From the NCBI RefSeq assembly GCF_018131185.1, contig NZ_JAFCJE010000008.1:1-64000 (forward strand): DNA of 64,000 nucleotides, written 5' to 3'. The notes below the pieces were generated by a model. That model was not told where the DNA came from. It did no database searches and saw nothing but the letters and a program-made list of their open reading frames with translations. The translations under genes were made by a program, and so were the position numbers. The DNA comes from Bradyrhizobium diazoefficiens. GTDB lineage: Bacteria > Pseudomonadota > Alphaproteobacteria > Rhizobiales > Xanthobacteraceae. This document shows, piece by piece, positions 54,686 to 63,259 of the stretch. Numbering within the stretch: the first letter of the stretch is position 1; every line of letters starts with the position of its first letter.

Positions 54686-57199
54686 ATGTCGGTGTTGCGG
54701 GCCTTGCTGATTGCAGTGATGACGAGTGGCGTATGCGTTGCGAGCTCAATTTCGCTCGTGCTATTACCGCAGCCGGCGGCCGCGCAGGGGGTGGAGACGA
54801 TCGCGGTGGAGGGCAATCGCCGCGTCGAGGCCGAGACGATCCGCTCCTATTTCAGGCCCGAACCGGGCGGCCGCCTCGATCAAGCCGCCGTCGATGACGG
54901 ACTCAAGGCGTTGATCGGGACGGGCCTGTTCCAGGACGTGAAGATCGGTCAGTCCGGCGGCCGTCTCGTGGTCGCGGTGGTGGAAAATGCCGTGATCGGC
55001 CGTGTCGCCTTCGAGGGCAACAAGAAGATCAAGGACGAGCAGCTCTCGGCCGAGATCCAGTCCAAGCCGCGCGGGACCTTCTCGCGGGCGCTGGTGCAAT
55101 CCGACACGCTGCGCATCGCCGAGATCTACCGACGTTCGGGTCGGTACGACGTGCGCGTCACGCCCGAAATCATCGAGCAGCCGAACAACCGCGTCGATCT
55201 CGTCTTCACGGTCGAGGAGGGCGCCAAGACCCCGGTCAAGTCCGTTGAGTTCATCGGCAACAGCGCCTTCTCGGCCTCGCGATTGCGCGACGTCATAAAG
55301 ACCCGTGAGAGCAACCTGCTCAGCTTTCTGGGCAACAACGACGTCTATGATCCCGACCGCGTCGAGGCCGATCGCGACCTGATCCGCCGCTTCTATCTCA
55401 AGAACGGCTTTGCCGACGTCCAGGTCGTCGGCGCACTCACCGAATACGATCCGGAGAAGAAGGGCTTCCTCGTCAGCTTCAGGATCGAGGAGGGGCAGCA
55501 ATATCGGGTCGAATCGGTGAGCTTCCGCTCCAGCATCGTCAATTTCGACGCGGGCGCGCTACGCACCTACTCGCGCGTCAATGTCGGCTCGCTCTACAAC
55601 GTCGAATCGATCGAGAAATCGACCGAGGAGATGCAGATCGAAGCCTCGCGCCGCGGTTACGCCTTTGCCGTGGTTCGGCCCGCCGGCGACCGCAATTTCG
55701 AGGCGCACACCGTCTCTGTCGTGTTCAACGTCGATGAGGGGCCGCGGACCTATATCGAGCGCATCAACCTGCGCGGCAACACCCGCACGCGCGATTACGT
55801 GATCCGCCGCGAGTTCGACCTCTCGGAAGGCGACGCCTACAATCGTGCCCTGGTCGACCGTGCCGAGCGGCGCCTCAAGAATCTGGACTACTTCAAGAAC
55901 GTCAAGATCGTCACCGAGCCGGGCTCCTCCAGCGATCGCGTGATCCTGATCGTCGATCTTGAGGAAAAGTCGACCGGCGACTTCTCGGTTTCGGGCGGCT
56001 ATTCGACCACCGACGGCGCGCTGGCCGAAGTCTCGATCTCAGAGCGCAACCTGCTCGGTCGCGGCTTTTACGGCAAGGCCTCGGTCACCTACGGTCAATA
56101 CTCCCGCGGAATATCGCTGTCCTTCGTCGAGCCGTATCTGCTCGACTACAGGCTGGCTCTGGGCTTGGACACCTATTGGCGTGAGCAGAAGTCCAACAGC
56201 TACACGAGCTACGGGGTGACGACCCTGGGATTCTCGCCGCGCATCGGTCTTGCCTTGCGCGAGGACCTGTCGCTCCAGCTACGCTATTCGCTCTATCGGC
56301 AGACCATCTCCCTCGCCAGCGCCTACAACAATTGCAACAACAACGCGGCGAATTCCTCGCTGGCCTTCAACCCGACGCCAGCCTACATCCAGAACGTGCT
56401 GGGCGGTGTGGACCCGACCAATTCCACGGATTCCGGCGTTTATGGATACGGCTGTTATGGCGACGGGGAGTCGAGCCTGCCGGTTCGCAAAGAGCTGGCG
56501 AACGGCGCGACCTGGACGTCGGCGCTCGGTTATACGCTGACCTACAACACGCTCGACAACACCAAGAACCCGACGGACGGCTTGCTGATCGACTTCAAGC
56601 AGGACTTCGCCGGCGTCGGCGGAGACGTAGCTTATCTGAAGACCGCGTTCGACACCAAATATTACACGCCTCTGGTGTCCGAGATCGTCAGCGTTATCCA
56701 TCTGCAGGGCGGCCTGTTGAACAAGATCGGCGACAAGGATCTGCGCATGCTGGATCATTTCCAGATGGGGCCGAACCTCGTGCGAGGCTTCGCTTCCAAC
56801 GGCATCGGTCCGCGCGACATCAGCTATTGGAGCCTGGGCGCGAGCGGCGATGCGATTGGCGGCACGAAATACTGGGGCGCGTCGATGGAGGTGCAGATGC
56901 CGTTCTGGTTCCTGCCCAAGGAAGTCGGCCTGAAGGGCGCGCTCTACGCCGATGCCGGATCGCTCTGGGGCTACCAGGGCCCGACCTCGTGGTCGGCCAC
57001 GGGCGAAGTCAATACCAAGGCCTGCCCGACCTGCGGACTGCAATATGACGACAGCAGCGTGGTGCGATCGTCGGTCGGCGTAGGCCTGATCTGGGCCTCG
57101 CCGTTCGGGCCGCTGCGCTTCGACTACGCCGTGCCGCTGACGAAGGGCAAGTACGATACGGTTCAGGAGTTCAGGTTTGGGGGTGGCACTTCGTTCTAG
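54686..57199 (+). CDS. bamA: BamA-type outer-membrane protein assembly factor, stand-alone paralogue
   Basis: An 837-residue outer-membrane beta-barrel insertase. It has a signal peptide ending in PAAAQG, five POTRA domains over about residues 35-430 (IAVEGNRRVEAETIRSYF opens the first; INLRGNTRTRDYVIRREF opens the last), and a 16-strand barrel with the lid-lock motif VRGF in GPNLVRGFASNGIG. The protein ends in EFRFGGGTSF with a terminal aromatic residue. ATG 54686 has GAGGTG upstream; the in-frame ATG 54536 lacks a signal. The usual rseP-bamA-lpxD-fabZ neighbours are absent, so this may be a second, specialised copy. Two Cys pairs in extracellular loops (CNNNAANSS and CPTCGLQ regions) are notable. 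Confidence 0.9.
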   Translation: MSVLRALLIAVMTSGVCVASSISLVLLPQPAAAQGVETIAVEGNRRVEAETIRSYFRPEPGGRLDQAAVDDGLKALIGTGLFQDVKIGQSGGRLVVAVVENAVIGRVAFEGNKKIKDEQLSAEIQSKPRGTFSRALVQSDTLRIAEIYRRSGRYDVRVTPEIIEQPNNRVDLVFTVEEGAKTPVKSVEFIGNSAFSASRLRDVIKTRESNLLSFLGNNDVYDPDRVEADRDLIRRFYLKNGFADVQVVGALTEYDPEKKGFLVSFRIEEGQQYRVESVSFRSSIVNFDAGALRTYSRVNVGSLYNVESIEKSTEEMQIEASRRGYAFAVVRPAGDRNFEAHTVSVVFNVDEGPRTYIERINLRGNTRTRDYVIRREFDLSEGDAYNRALVDRAERRLKNLDYFKNVKIVTEPGSSSDRVILIVDLEEKSTGDFSVSGGYSTTDGALAEVSISERNLLGRGFYGKASVTYGQYSRGISLSFVEPYLLDYRLALGLDTYWREQKSNSYTSYGVTTLGFSPRIGLALREDLSLQLRYSLYRQTISLASAYNNCNNNAANSSLAFNPTPAYIQNVLGGVDPTNSTDSGVYGYGCYGDGESSLPVRKELANGATWTSALGYTLTYNTLDNTKNPTDGLLIDFKQDFAGVGGDVAYLKTAFDTKYYTPLVSEIVSVIHLQGGLLNKIGDKDLRMLDHFQMGPNLVRGFASNGIGPRDISYWSLGASGDAIGGTKYWGASMEVQMPFWFLPKEVGLKGALYADAGSLWGYQGPTSWSATGEVNTKACPTCGLQYDDSSVVRSSVGVGLIWASPFGPLRFDYAVPLTKGKYDTVQEFRFGGGTSF

Positions 57200-57561
57200 C
57201 TGGACGCCCGCCGCTGCATATCGAGAGAGGAACGCGTCAATCTAGGAGAGAGCCGCGAGCATTGGCGGGCCAAGGAGATCCTGCGAAAGCGAATCGCTCA
57301 TTTTGGGCGAGGCGGCGCTCGACGGCAGTCCAGGCCATGATCGTCTTTGTCGATGTTCATCGTGGAGGGTCATCGTCCCGTCGAACGCCAAGCTCACATG
57401 AGCAGGCGGCACGCCAGCATCGATGTGGATGTTGGTGTCGGAGAATTGGGCACGCGGAGCTGCGCGACTGCGGCCTTGCCGTGCGGGGGCCGGACGATCG
57501 CGTTCGCGGTGCCGGAGCATCGCGTGGCGCTCCACGCAGCCTCGCACCGCGCTGGCGGCCC
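57200..57561. other. Non-coding gap
   Basis: 362 nt between the convergent bamA and formyltransferase-like genes. Open frames here are short and Arg-rich on both strands, without start signals. I see no terminator with a T run and no RNA gene. Confidence 0.5.
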
Positions 57562-58098
57562 TTAATTCATCATCGCAAGCGCCGGACGCCGGCCTTCGCT
57601 GGGCTCGATGATGCCGGGGAGATCGGTGGCCTCGCCGGCGATCAGACCCGACATCTGCCAGAACAGGTACGCAAGGCGAGATAACACCATCCGCTCGCGC
57701 TCGGCAGCAACGGTCCCGTCAGGAATCGTCACGGTCTCCAGGCCGACTATTTTCTTGAAATCCGGCCAGATCATCATTGATTGTGCGATCACGGAATAGC
57801 AGCGTGGATCGTCGTCGCTCTCGTCGGGCACCGGTGGCAAGCCCGGATATTGCGTCGGCGCGGCGTAGAACTTGTAGGCGCCATAGCCGAGCTGGAGCAG
57901 GAGCTTTTCCGGAACTGCGACATCGGCCGCAAAGGATATCAGCCGTGCTTCGTTCAACACGTCAGGCTCGATCGCGCTGAGGCCCGGTGCGCGGAGCGCC
58001 GAACAGAAGGAGAGATCGCGATTGTGCTCGCGGAGCAGATTGGCCAGCGGCTGCTGTTGTTGCACGGTGTCGGTGAGCAGGATGATGGTCTTGAGCAT
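57562..58098 (-). CDS. Formyltransferase-like protein
   Basis: A 178-residue protein whose first ~90 residues resemble the N-terminal Rossmann part of methionyl-tRNA/sugar formyltransferases (TIILLTDTVQQQQPLANLLR, RLISFAADVAVPEKLLLQLG, then GYGAYKFYAAPTQYPGLPP). In true members the Asn-His-Asp catalytic set lies in this region; here the AYNxHPGPxxxPG-like segment reads AYKFYAAPTQYPG, so key residues differ and activity is doubtful. The C-terminal half is unlike known domains. It is last in a trio with the glycosyltransferase-like and HAD genes (36 and 60 nt gaps), next to flagellin, which suggests a role in flagellin or polysaccharide modification. Moderate certainty only. Confidence 0.55.
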   Translation of the reverse strand: MLKTIILLTDTVQQQQPLANLLREHNRDLSFCSALRAPGLSAIEPDVLNEARLISFAADVAVPEKLLLQLGYGAYKFYAAPTQYPGLPPVPDESDDDPRCYSVIAQSMMIWPDFKKIVGLETVTIPDGTVAAERERMVLSRLAYLFWQMSGLIAGEATDLPGIIEPSEGRRPALAMMN

Positions 58099-58134
58099 CG
58101 TGAGGTGTCCGTCAGGGGAGGATGTGGCGAGCGG

Positions 58135-59430
58135 TCATGAGCGCTTCGTCGGAAGCGTGGCAGCGAAGAAGTCGTTGGCGATGCGCTGTCCCGGCGCGAT
58201 CTCCAGGACGCGGCAGCGCGCTTGGGCGGCGGCCTCGCGCGCGGCACCGACGTCTTCCTGCCAGGCGCAGAGCGACAGCTCGAGCCGGCTGTACCCGCCG
58301 CAATCGGCGGCATAGGCGCCGGTCACGGCCTCCACAGTCGCGGCCACCACGCCGGCATCGCTGGCCGAGACGTTGCGCAGGATTACGGCGATGCCGTTGC
58401 CGGTCCCGGCTTTCGAGGTCATCACCATGAAGGCGTCGCGGGCGCCGGTGCGGCCGGCGCGACGGGCGGCACGCACTATGCTCGCAAAGCCGGGATCGGG
58501 ACCGAGCTCCAGCGTCGTCGTCTGCTGGTCATGCAGGATCGTGGCGCGCGAGGCGCCGAGGTCGCCTTTCAGTGCGTGATAGGATCGCGGCAGCCATACG
58601 GTGTCGAGCGGCACCTGCGACGACGTCAGGCTCCAGGCCTGATCGAGCAGATAGCCCTCCCAGATCGCAGGATAGGACGCGGCGAGTTGCTGCCACGTGC
58701 GCAGCATCATCTCCGCAGCTTTGGTGCGGCCGAGATAAAGCGTGCGCGCCGACATCTCCCAGCGACTCCACTTGTGCAAGGCCAGGTCGCAGCCGAGGAA
58801 GGACGGCAGCAGCGGCGCCTCGCGCAGCACCGCGCCGGCTTCGACGAACAGCAGCGGCTCGCGATATTTGTTCCACATCCGCATCATGAACTCGGCCTTT
58901 TCGAAGCAGAGGATGCGGTCGCCGAGCTGGGCTTCGACCGGCTCGATGTGGCAGGCGAGGTCGAGCCGTTCGAGCGAATGTTGGAGCGCGAAGGCCGCGG
59001 TTGCGTCGCCGCCGCGCGGATAGCAGGAGACGATCCGCGGACGCAGGGTTGATGAATCGACGGCGGAGAGTAATTTCGACCAGCCGATGCCGCCCCACCA
59101 CATCTCGTGCGGTCCGTCCGCGCCACAGGGGCCGAAAGTGCCGAACTCGGTCAGCTTAGACTTGAGGAAGTCGAAGCCGGGGTTCTCGCCTCTGGGAATG
59201 ACGACGGCGCAGCCGGGATTGAGCGAGCGGTAGATCAACTCGGCGGCCGCGCCGCTTGGCGGCTCTCGAAGAATGACGACGCCGTTGCGCCGCCCCTCGC
59301 TGACGCCATCCAGCGTCGGTGCACCGTACCGGCTGACCAGCCAGGCCAGACGGTCGTGCTGGGCCTCGCCGAGCCGGATGCCGCCGGATTGCAGTAGCCG
59401 ATCAAGATTCGCGTGCGTCCCGTCCGTCAA
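58135..59430 (-). CDS. Glycosyltransferase-like protein
   Basis: A 431-residue protein that I do not recognise as a whole. The middle part (about 130-290) resembles nucleotide-diphospho-sugar transferases: an acidic strand near LLFVEAGAVLREAP, SARTLYLGRTKAAEMMLRTW, then YLLDQAWSL and VWLPRSYHALKGD, the DQxxL/WLPxxY pattern of GT-A type enzymes. No signal peptide is seen. It appears to start with TTG at 59428-59430, preceded by GAGGGG at the right distance. It lies between the HAD-family and formyltransferase-like genes on the same strand. A role in glycosylating flagellin is possible from location only. Confidence 0.55.
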   Translation of the reverse strand: MTDGTHANLDRLLQSGGIRLGEAQHDRLAWLVSRYGAPTLDGVSEGRRNGVVILREPPSGAAAELIYRSLNPGCAVVIPRGENPGFDFLKSKLTEFGTFGPCGADGPHEMWWGGIGWSKLLSAVDSSTLRPRIVSCYPRGGDATAAFALQHSLERLDLACHIEPVEAQLGDRILCFEKAEFMMRMWNKYREPLLFVEAGAVLREAPLLPSFLGCDLALHKWSRWEMSARTLYLGRTKAAEMMLRTWQQLAASYPAIWEGYLLDQAWSLTSSQVPLDTVWLPRSYHALKGDLGASRATILHDQQTTTLELGPDPGFASIVRAARRAGRTGARDAFMVMTSKAGTGNGIAVILRNVSASDAGVVAATVEAVTGAYAADCGGYSRLELSLCAWQEDVGAAREAAAQARCRVLEIAPGQRIANDFFAATLPTKRS

Positions 59431-59490
59431 TTCCGTGCCCCTCGTGCCACCCCTTGGACTTCAACGGTCCTGACGGCGCGATCAGGCGCA

Positions 59491-61905
59491 CTATTTGGGG
59501 CCGGATCGGAGCGGCGTAATCGCCACGGAGTAGATCGCAATGTCCTGCGCCATCGCGGCGACCGGGATCAGGAGGCAGCCGTCCTCGGTCTTGGTGCTAT
59601 AATGGCTGCCGGTCCGCTGCAGACCGGCGAAGATCAGGCTGTCCTCCGCAAGGCCGGTGACGTCCTGACTCTCGGCTGCGTCGCGAGAGTCGTCGCCCTG
59701 CTGCACCGTCACGCCGTGAAGAAGGCCATCGGGCGCGAATGTGGCCAGCGGCAGTGCGATCATGGTCACCACCATGCTCCGCGACAGGGCAATGCGCAGG
59801 CGCAACTCGCCGAGGCCGTTGTGGTGAAGCGTCACCGTCTCCAGTGTCGCTTCGCCATTCCCGCGAAACAGTCCGACCTGGACCTGGCCGCAGGGCCTGT
59901 CCTCGAAGACGTCGGCCGGCAGGCGGTTGGCGCCAAACAGCGTGTAGAGATAGGAGTGGGACGCCGATAGCCGCGCAAAGCAGCCTGCGAGCCACATCGG
60001 CGGTGCCGATGCCGTGCAGGCGGCTGAGAGGCCGCGGGCGGTGATCTGCCGACGGATGAAGTCGCCGTCGATCATTGGTGCCAGCGCACGGGTGCCGAGA
60101 TTGACGTCGTGCTTCAGTTCGCCCAGCAGCGCCAGCTCGTCATCGTCGGGCAGCAACAAGAGGCGCGCCAAGGTTGCCGCGCACCAGCGCGCGGCGACGT
60201 CGGGTGTCGCATAGGGGCTCAGACCAAAATCGAGGGCGGCGTCTTCGGCCGTTACTGCAAAGGCGAGAGCGCCGGCCTGGATCTCGGCGGCCAGCGCGAT
60301 CTGGCTTTCGGGGCGCGGATTGATCTCGCGCAGAACTTGGTTGCCGTCATAGTCGCGCACCGAGCCGTCGGCGGAGCAGCAGATCTGCTCCAACAGCGCC
60401 ACGTTGCGGATCAGCATGCGCTTGGCGTGAGGGGTGACTACGAGGTCGGAGATGAATCCTTCGGCGCTGTCCTCCTCGGCGAGGTCGTCGAAGGCGTCGT
60501 CGAGCGACATCAGATAGGCGCCGTGGAGGCGGATGCCGATGCCTTCGAGGTCGAAGATGCGACGCAGCGCCTTCTGCACGCTGCCGGAATAGCCGAGATC
60601 GGCGAGGACGAGATCGGTGCAGTCATCGAACCCAGGTACAGCTTGACGCAGATAGGCGAGCAGCCGCGCGCGCAAGTCTGCGGCAAGCTCGACGACTTCG
60701 GCTGGATTCATCAGTTCCGGAAGCGCCTCGGCGAGTTCCTCGCCGGAAGCGATCCCGTCCGGGAAGCCGGCAAAGAATGCGGCGACGCTCGCCGGCATGA
60801 CCTTGAGCATCTCGCCGAATGTCGGCGCGTCGATCTTGAAGACCTTGCTGAGGAGATCGATGAGCGGCTGCATCGTGTCCGCCGAGGCGATCAGGCTGAC
60901 GCGGCGGTTGATCTCGATATAGGCCGAGGTCATGCCGTGCAGCCGCTGCCAGATCTGGTGCGACAGAAAGCCGTCCCGGCCGAGGAAGCCGAGGGCGACC
61001 TTTCGGCCGGGACCTGTGACCTCTTCGCAGCGCCGCGCAACAAAGGCATCGAATGCCTTCATCACCGGACCGATCACTGTCACTCCCAGATGGAACGCCG
61101 GCGACCTCTCGGCGCTGCGCGCGGCGACCATGCGCCGCAGCGTACGTGCGCCGTGATCGAGTCGAGACGGCGCACCCGTGCACAACAGCTCGAACAGCGC
61201 GGTCTCGCGCTGAAACTTCGCAGAAAGCTGGGCGGTGGCCTGCGGATAGTAGCGCGGGCGAATGCCGTGGCGCGTCGCGCCCCTGATGTCGGCCTTTTCA
61301 TTGTCGCCGACGTGGAAGGAGGCGCTGGGGTCGATGTTCTGCTCGAATAGATACGTCGCGAACAGCGAGCCGCTCTTGCTGCTGCCGTGGTCGCAGGATG
61401 CGTAAAGAAAGTCCCAGCTCAGCCCGGGATGAGAAGCCCGCAGCAATCGCGCCATCCGGTCGGAATCCCAATAGGTGTCGGAGATGAAGCCGACACGGTA
61501 GCCCGCGCGCTTCATGTCCTGATATTGCCGAAGCATGTCCGGATTTGCGCGGCAAAGCTCGATCTCCGCCGCAAACTCTGATTCGACCAGATCTATCAGA
61601 TCGCCGCGCGCCCGAACGAAGAGCTTGAACGGGAAACAGGAATAGATCTCTTCGATGTGCACTTCGCCCACGCCGCGTTTCTCCTTCGCGATCCGGCGTG
61701 CACGCGCTTCGGCCTGGATGCGATGCTGAACGAAACTCGCGGAAGCATTGGGACATGATCGTGAAATGCTCGAAAGCTCGTAAGTCCTTTCAAACACACC
61801 ATCTGGAGTCGTGCAGGCGCGAAGTAGAAACGTATCGAAAACATCGAACGACCAAGCAGAAACAATTTGCGCGCGGCGCGCTGCGCCAGTCGTTGCGATC
61901 GTCAT
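59491..61905 (-). CDS. Large HAD-superfamily protein
   Basis: An 804-residue protein with an N-terminal HAD-type hydrolase domain: motif I SFDVFDTFLLRA near residue 20, GFISDTYWDSDRM as motif II, and HVGDNEKADIRGA as motifs III/IV. A long C-terminal part (about 270-800) has no domain I can name, though GFLGRDGFLSHQIWQRL and LVLADLGYSGSVQKALRRI recall a second Rossmann-like segment. Proteins with this front end occur in polysaccharide and flagellar modification loci. ATG 61905 has GGGGATT about 8 nt upstream; a TTG at 61923 is less likely. It is first of a three-gene minus-strand unit. Confidence 0.7.
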   Translation of the reverse strand: MTIATTGAARRAQIVSAWSFDVFDTFLLRACTTPDGVFERTYELSSISRSCPNASASFVQHRIQAEARARRIAKEKRGVGEVHIEEIYSCFPFKLFVRARGDLIDLVESEFAAEIELCRANPDMLRQYQDMKRAGYRVGFISDTYWDSDRMARLLRASHPGLSWDFLYASCDHGSSKSGSLFATYLFEQNIDPSASFHVGDNEKADIRGATRHGIRPRYYPQATAQLSAKFQRETALFELLCTGAPSRLDHGARTLRRMVAARSAERSPAFHLGVTVIGPVMKAFDAFVARRCEEVTGPGRKVALGFLGRDGFLSHQIWQRLHGMTSAYIEINRRVSLIASADTMQPLIDLLSKVFKIDAPTFGEMLKVMPASVAAFFAGFPDGIASGEELAEALPELMNPAEVVELAADLRARLLAYLRQAVPGFDDCTDLVLADLGYSGSVQKALRRIFDLEGIGIRLHGAYLMSLDDAFDDLAEEDSAEGFISDLVVTPHAKRMLIRNVALLEQICCSADGSVRDYDGNQVLREINPRPESQIALAAEIQAGALAFAVTAEDAALDFGLSPYATPDVAARWCAATLARLLLLPDDDELALLGELKHDVNLGTRALAPMIDGDFIRRQITARGLSAACTASAPPMWLAGCFARLSASHSYLYTLFGANRLPADVFEDRPCGQVQVGLFRGNGEATLETVTLHHNGLGELRLRIALSRSMVVTMIALPLATFAPDGLLHGVTVQQGDDSRDAAESQDVTGLAEDSLIFAGLQRTGSHYSTKTEDGCLLIPVAAMAQDIAIYSVAITPLRSGPK

Positions 61906-62419
61906 GCCAGCAATCCCCGCCAATCAGAGCGATTAACGTGCGTGTGCGTGATGTCAGGCGCCACACGCGCGAAAAAAGTTCACGCGCGATTCGAAATCGT
62001 GCTCGTCGCGACTGACAAGTTCAAAAAAATCGCTAGGTTCGAAAATGGTGATTCGGAAAAAATTGCCGGGTGCAGAAGTTGTCTCGCGTTCATTCACACT
62101 CGGAAACAATTGTCTCTTCATGCATCAAGTGCGTGTCGCGTCTGATCACCTAGGCCGCGTAATGTCAGCGTTCTTCTCTCGACGACATCTGCTCAGGATG
62201 AACGATCCGCCATGGCCCGAGACGATGTGATGATTGTGCGTACGACGCCCAAGATGATCGCGCGACCGGCAATAGCTGCCCGGTACTCGGCAAAAAAGAC
62301 CCAGGTAACGTTTTGAAAAACAACGGAAATTTATCGCCTGGATTGCTTTCGCCCCGCGTTCAACGCGTGGAAGCCGTGTGGCATTGGCGCCGCCGGCATT
62401 GCGGGTTGGAGGTTGCGGG
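61906..62419. promoter_or_regulatory. Divergent intergenic region between HAD and sigma-factor genes
   Basis: 514 nt of lower-GC DNA with A-rich runs. It holds the promoters of the minus-strand trio and of the sigma factor. TTGGAGG just before 62420 is the sigma gene's ribosome binding site. No conserved RNA or operator was recognised. Confidence 0.45.
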
Positions 62420-63115
62420 ATGAGTTACGCTGCTGAGGTCTGGGCTCCCGCCGAGGCCGAGATTGCGACGACGGTGCCGGCTGAAGCGCCGGTGCCGATG
62501 ATGCCGTCCGCGCCGCTCGCGCCGGATGGCGCGCCCGATGCCGATGTCGTCTACGACGAGGACAGCGAACTCCTGGACAAGCTCGCCACCGGCGACGAAG
62601 TCGCATTCCGCATGCTGGTCGAGCGTCACATCGATCGCGCTTATGCCATTGCGCTGCGTATCGTCGGCAACGCCGCGGACGCCGAGGACGTGGTGCAGGA
62701 TTCCATGCTCAAGATCTGGAGCCATCGCGGACGCTGGCAGCACGGCCGCGCCAAATTCTCGACCTGGCTCTACCGTGTCATCTCCAATCGCTGCATCGAT
62801 CTGCGTCGCAAGCCGCGCACCGAGAACGTCGAGGCCGTGCCGGAAGTCGCTGACAATCAGCCCGGCGCCGTCGAGCTCATCGAGCGTCGCGAGCTGAACG
62901 ACATGCTGGAGCTCGCGATGCAGCGCTTGCCCGAGCAACAGCGCGTCGCGGTAATCCTGTCCTACCACGAAAACATGAGCAACGGCGAAATTGCCCAGGT
63001 TATGGATACAACCGTCGCCGCCGTCGAGTCGCTGCTCAAGCGCGGCCGCCAGCAGCTTCGCCAGCTCCTGCGCAAGCACGAGCGGGACATCCGCACCGCG
63101 TTTACCGACTGCTAA
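62420..63115 (+). CDS. RNA polymerase sigma factor, ECF type
   Basis: A 231-residue sigma factor with an Ala/Pro-rich extension of about 45 residues. Sigma region 2 follows (FRMLVERHIDRAYAIALRIV, NAADAEDVVQDSMLKIW, then KFSTWLYRVISNRCID), then region 4 (LPEQQRVAVILSYHENMSNG and TVAAVESLLKRGRQQLR). GGAGG 7 nt upstream fixes ATG 62420. No anti-sigma factor gene adjoins. It lies 144 nt before flagellin on the same strand and might control flagellar or envelope genes; its regulon cannot be read from the sequence. Confidence 0.9.
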   Translation: MSYAAEVWAPAEAEIATTVPAEAPVPMMPSAPLAPDGAPDADVVYDEDSELLDKLATGDEVAFRMLVERHIDRAYAIALRIVGNAADAEDVVQDSMLKIWSHRGRWQHGRAKFSTWLYRVISNRCIDLRRKPRTENVEAVPEVADNQPGAVELIERRELNDMLELAMQRLPEQQRVAVILSYHENMSNGEIAQVMDTTVAAVESLLKRGRQQLRQLLRKHERDIRTAFTDC

Positions 63116-63259
63116 CCATAAAGATCGCCTCGCCAAGTTTTTCGCGCCTGATCTCCTTGCGCTCCGCCGTTTGAGCGAACGGACGGGGCTGCGGTCCGCG
63201 TCGTCGTCAGTCGATCTCAACGATGCGGCACGCCATGCCCATCAGCACAGGAGCTCTCA

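Noticed and set aside
54686..57199. A TpsB/FhaC-type secretion partner for the giant protein
   Set aside because: The protein has five POTRA domains and the BamA barrel motif VRGF rather than the two POTRA domains of TpsB.
63200..63259. A sigma-54 type promoter before flagellin
   Set aside because: A GGCAC box occurs, but the GC element at the required 10-nt spacing is not present.
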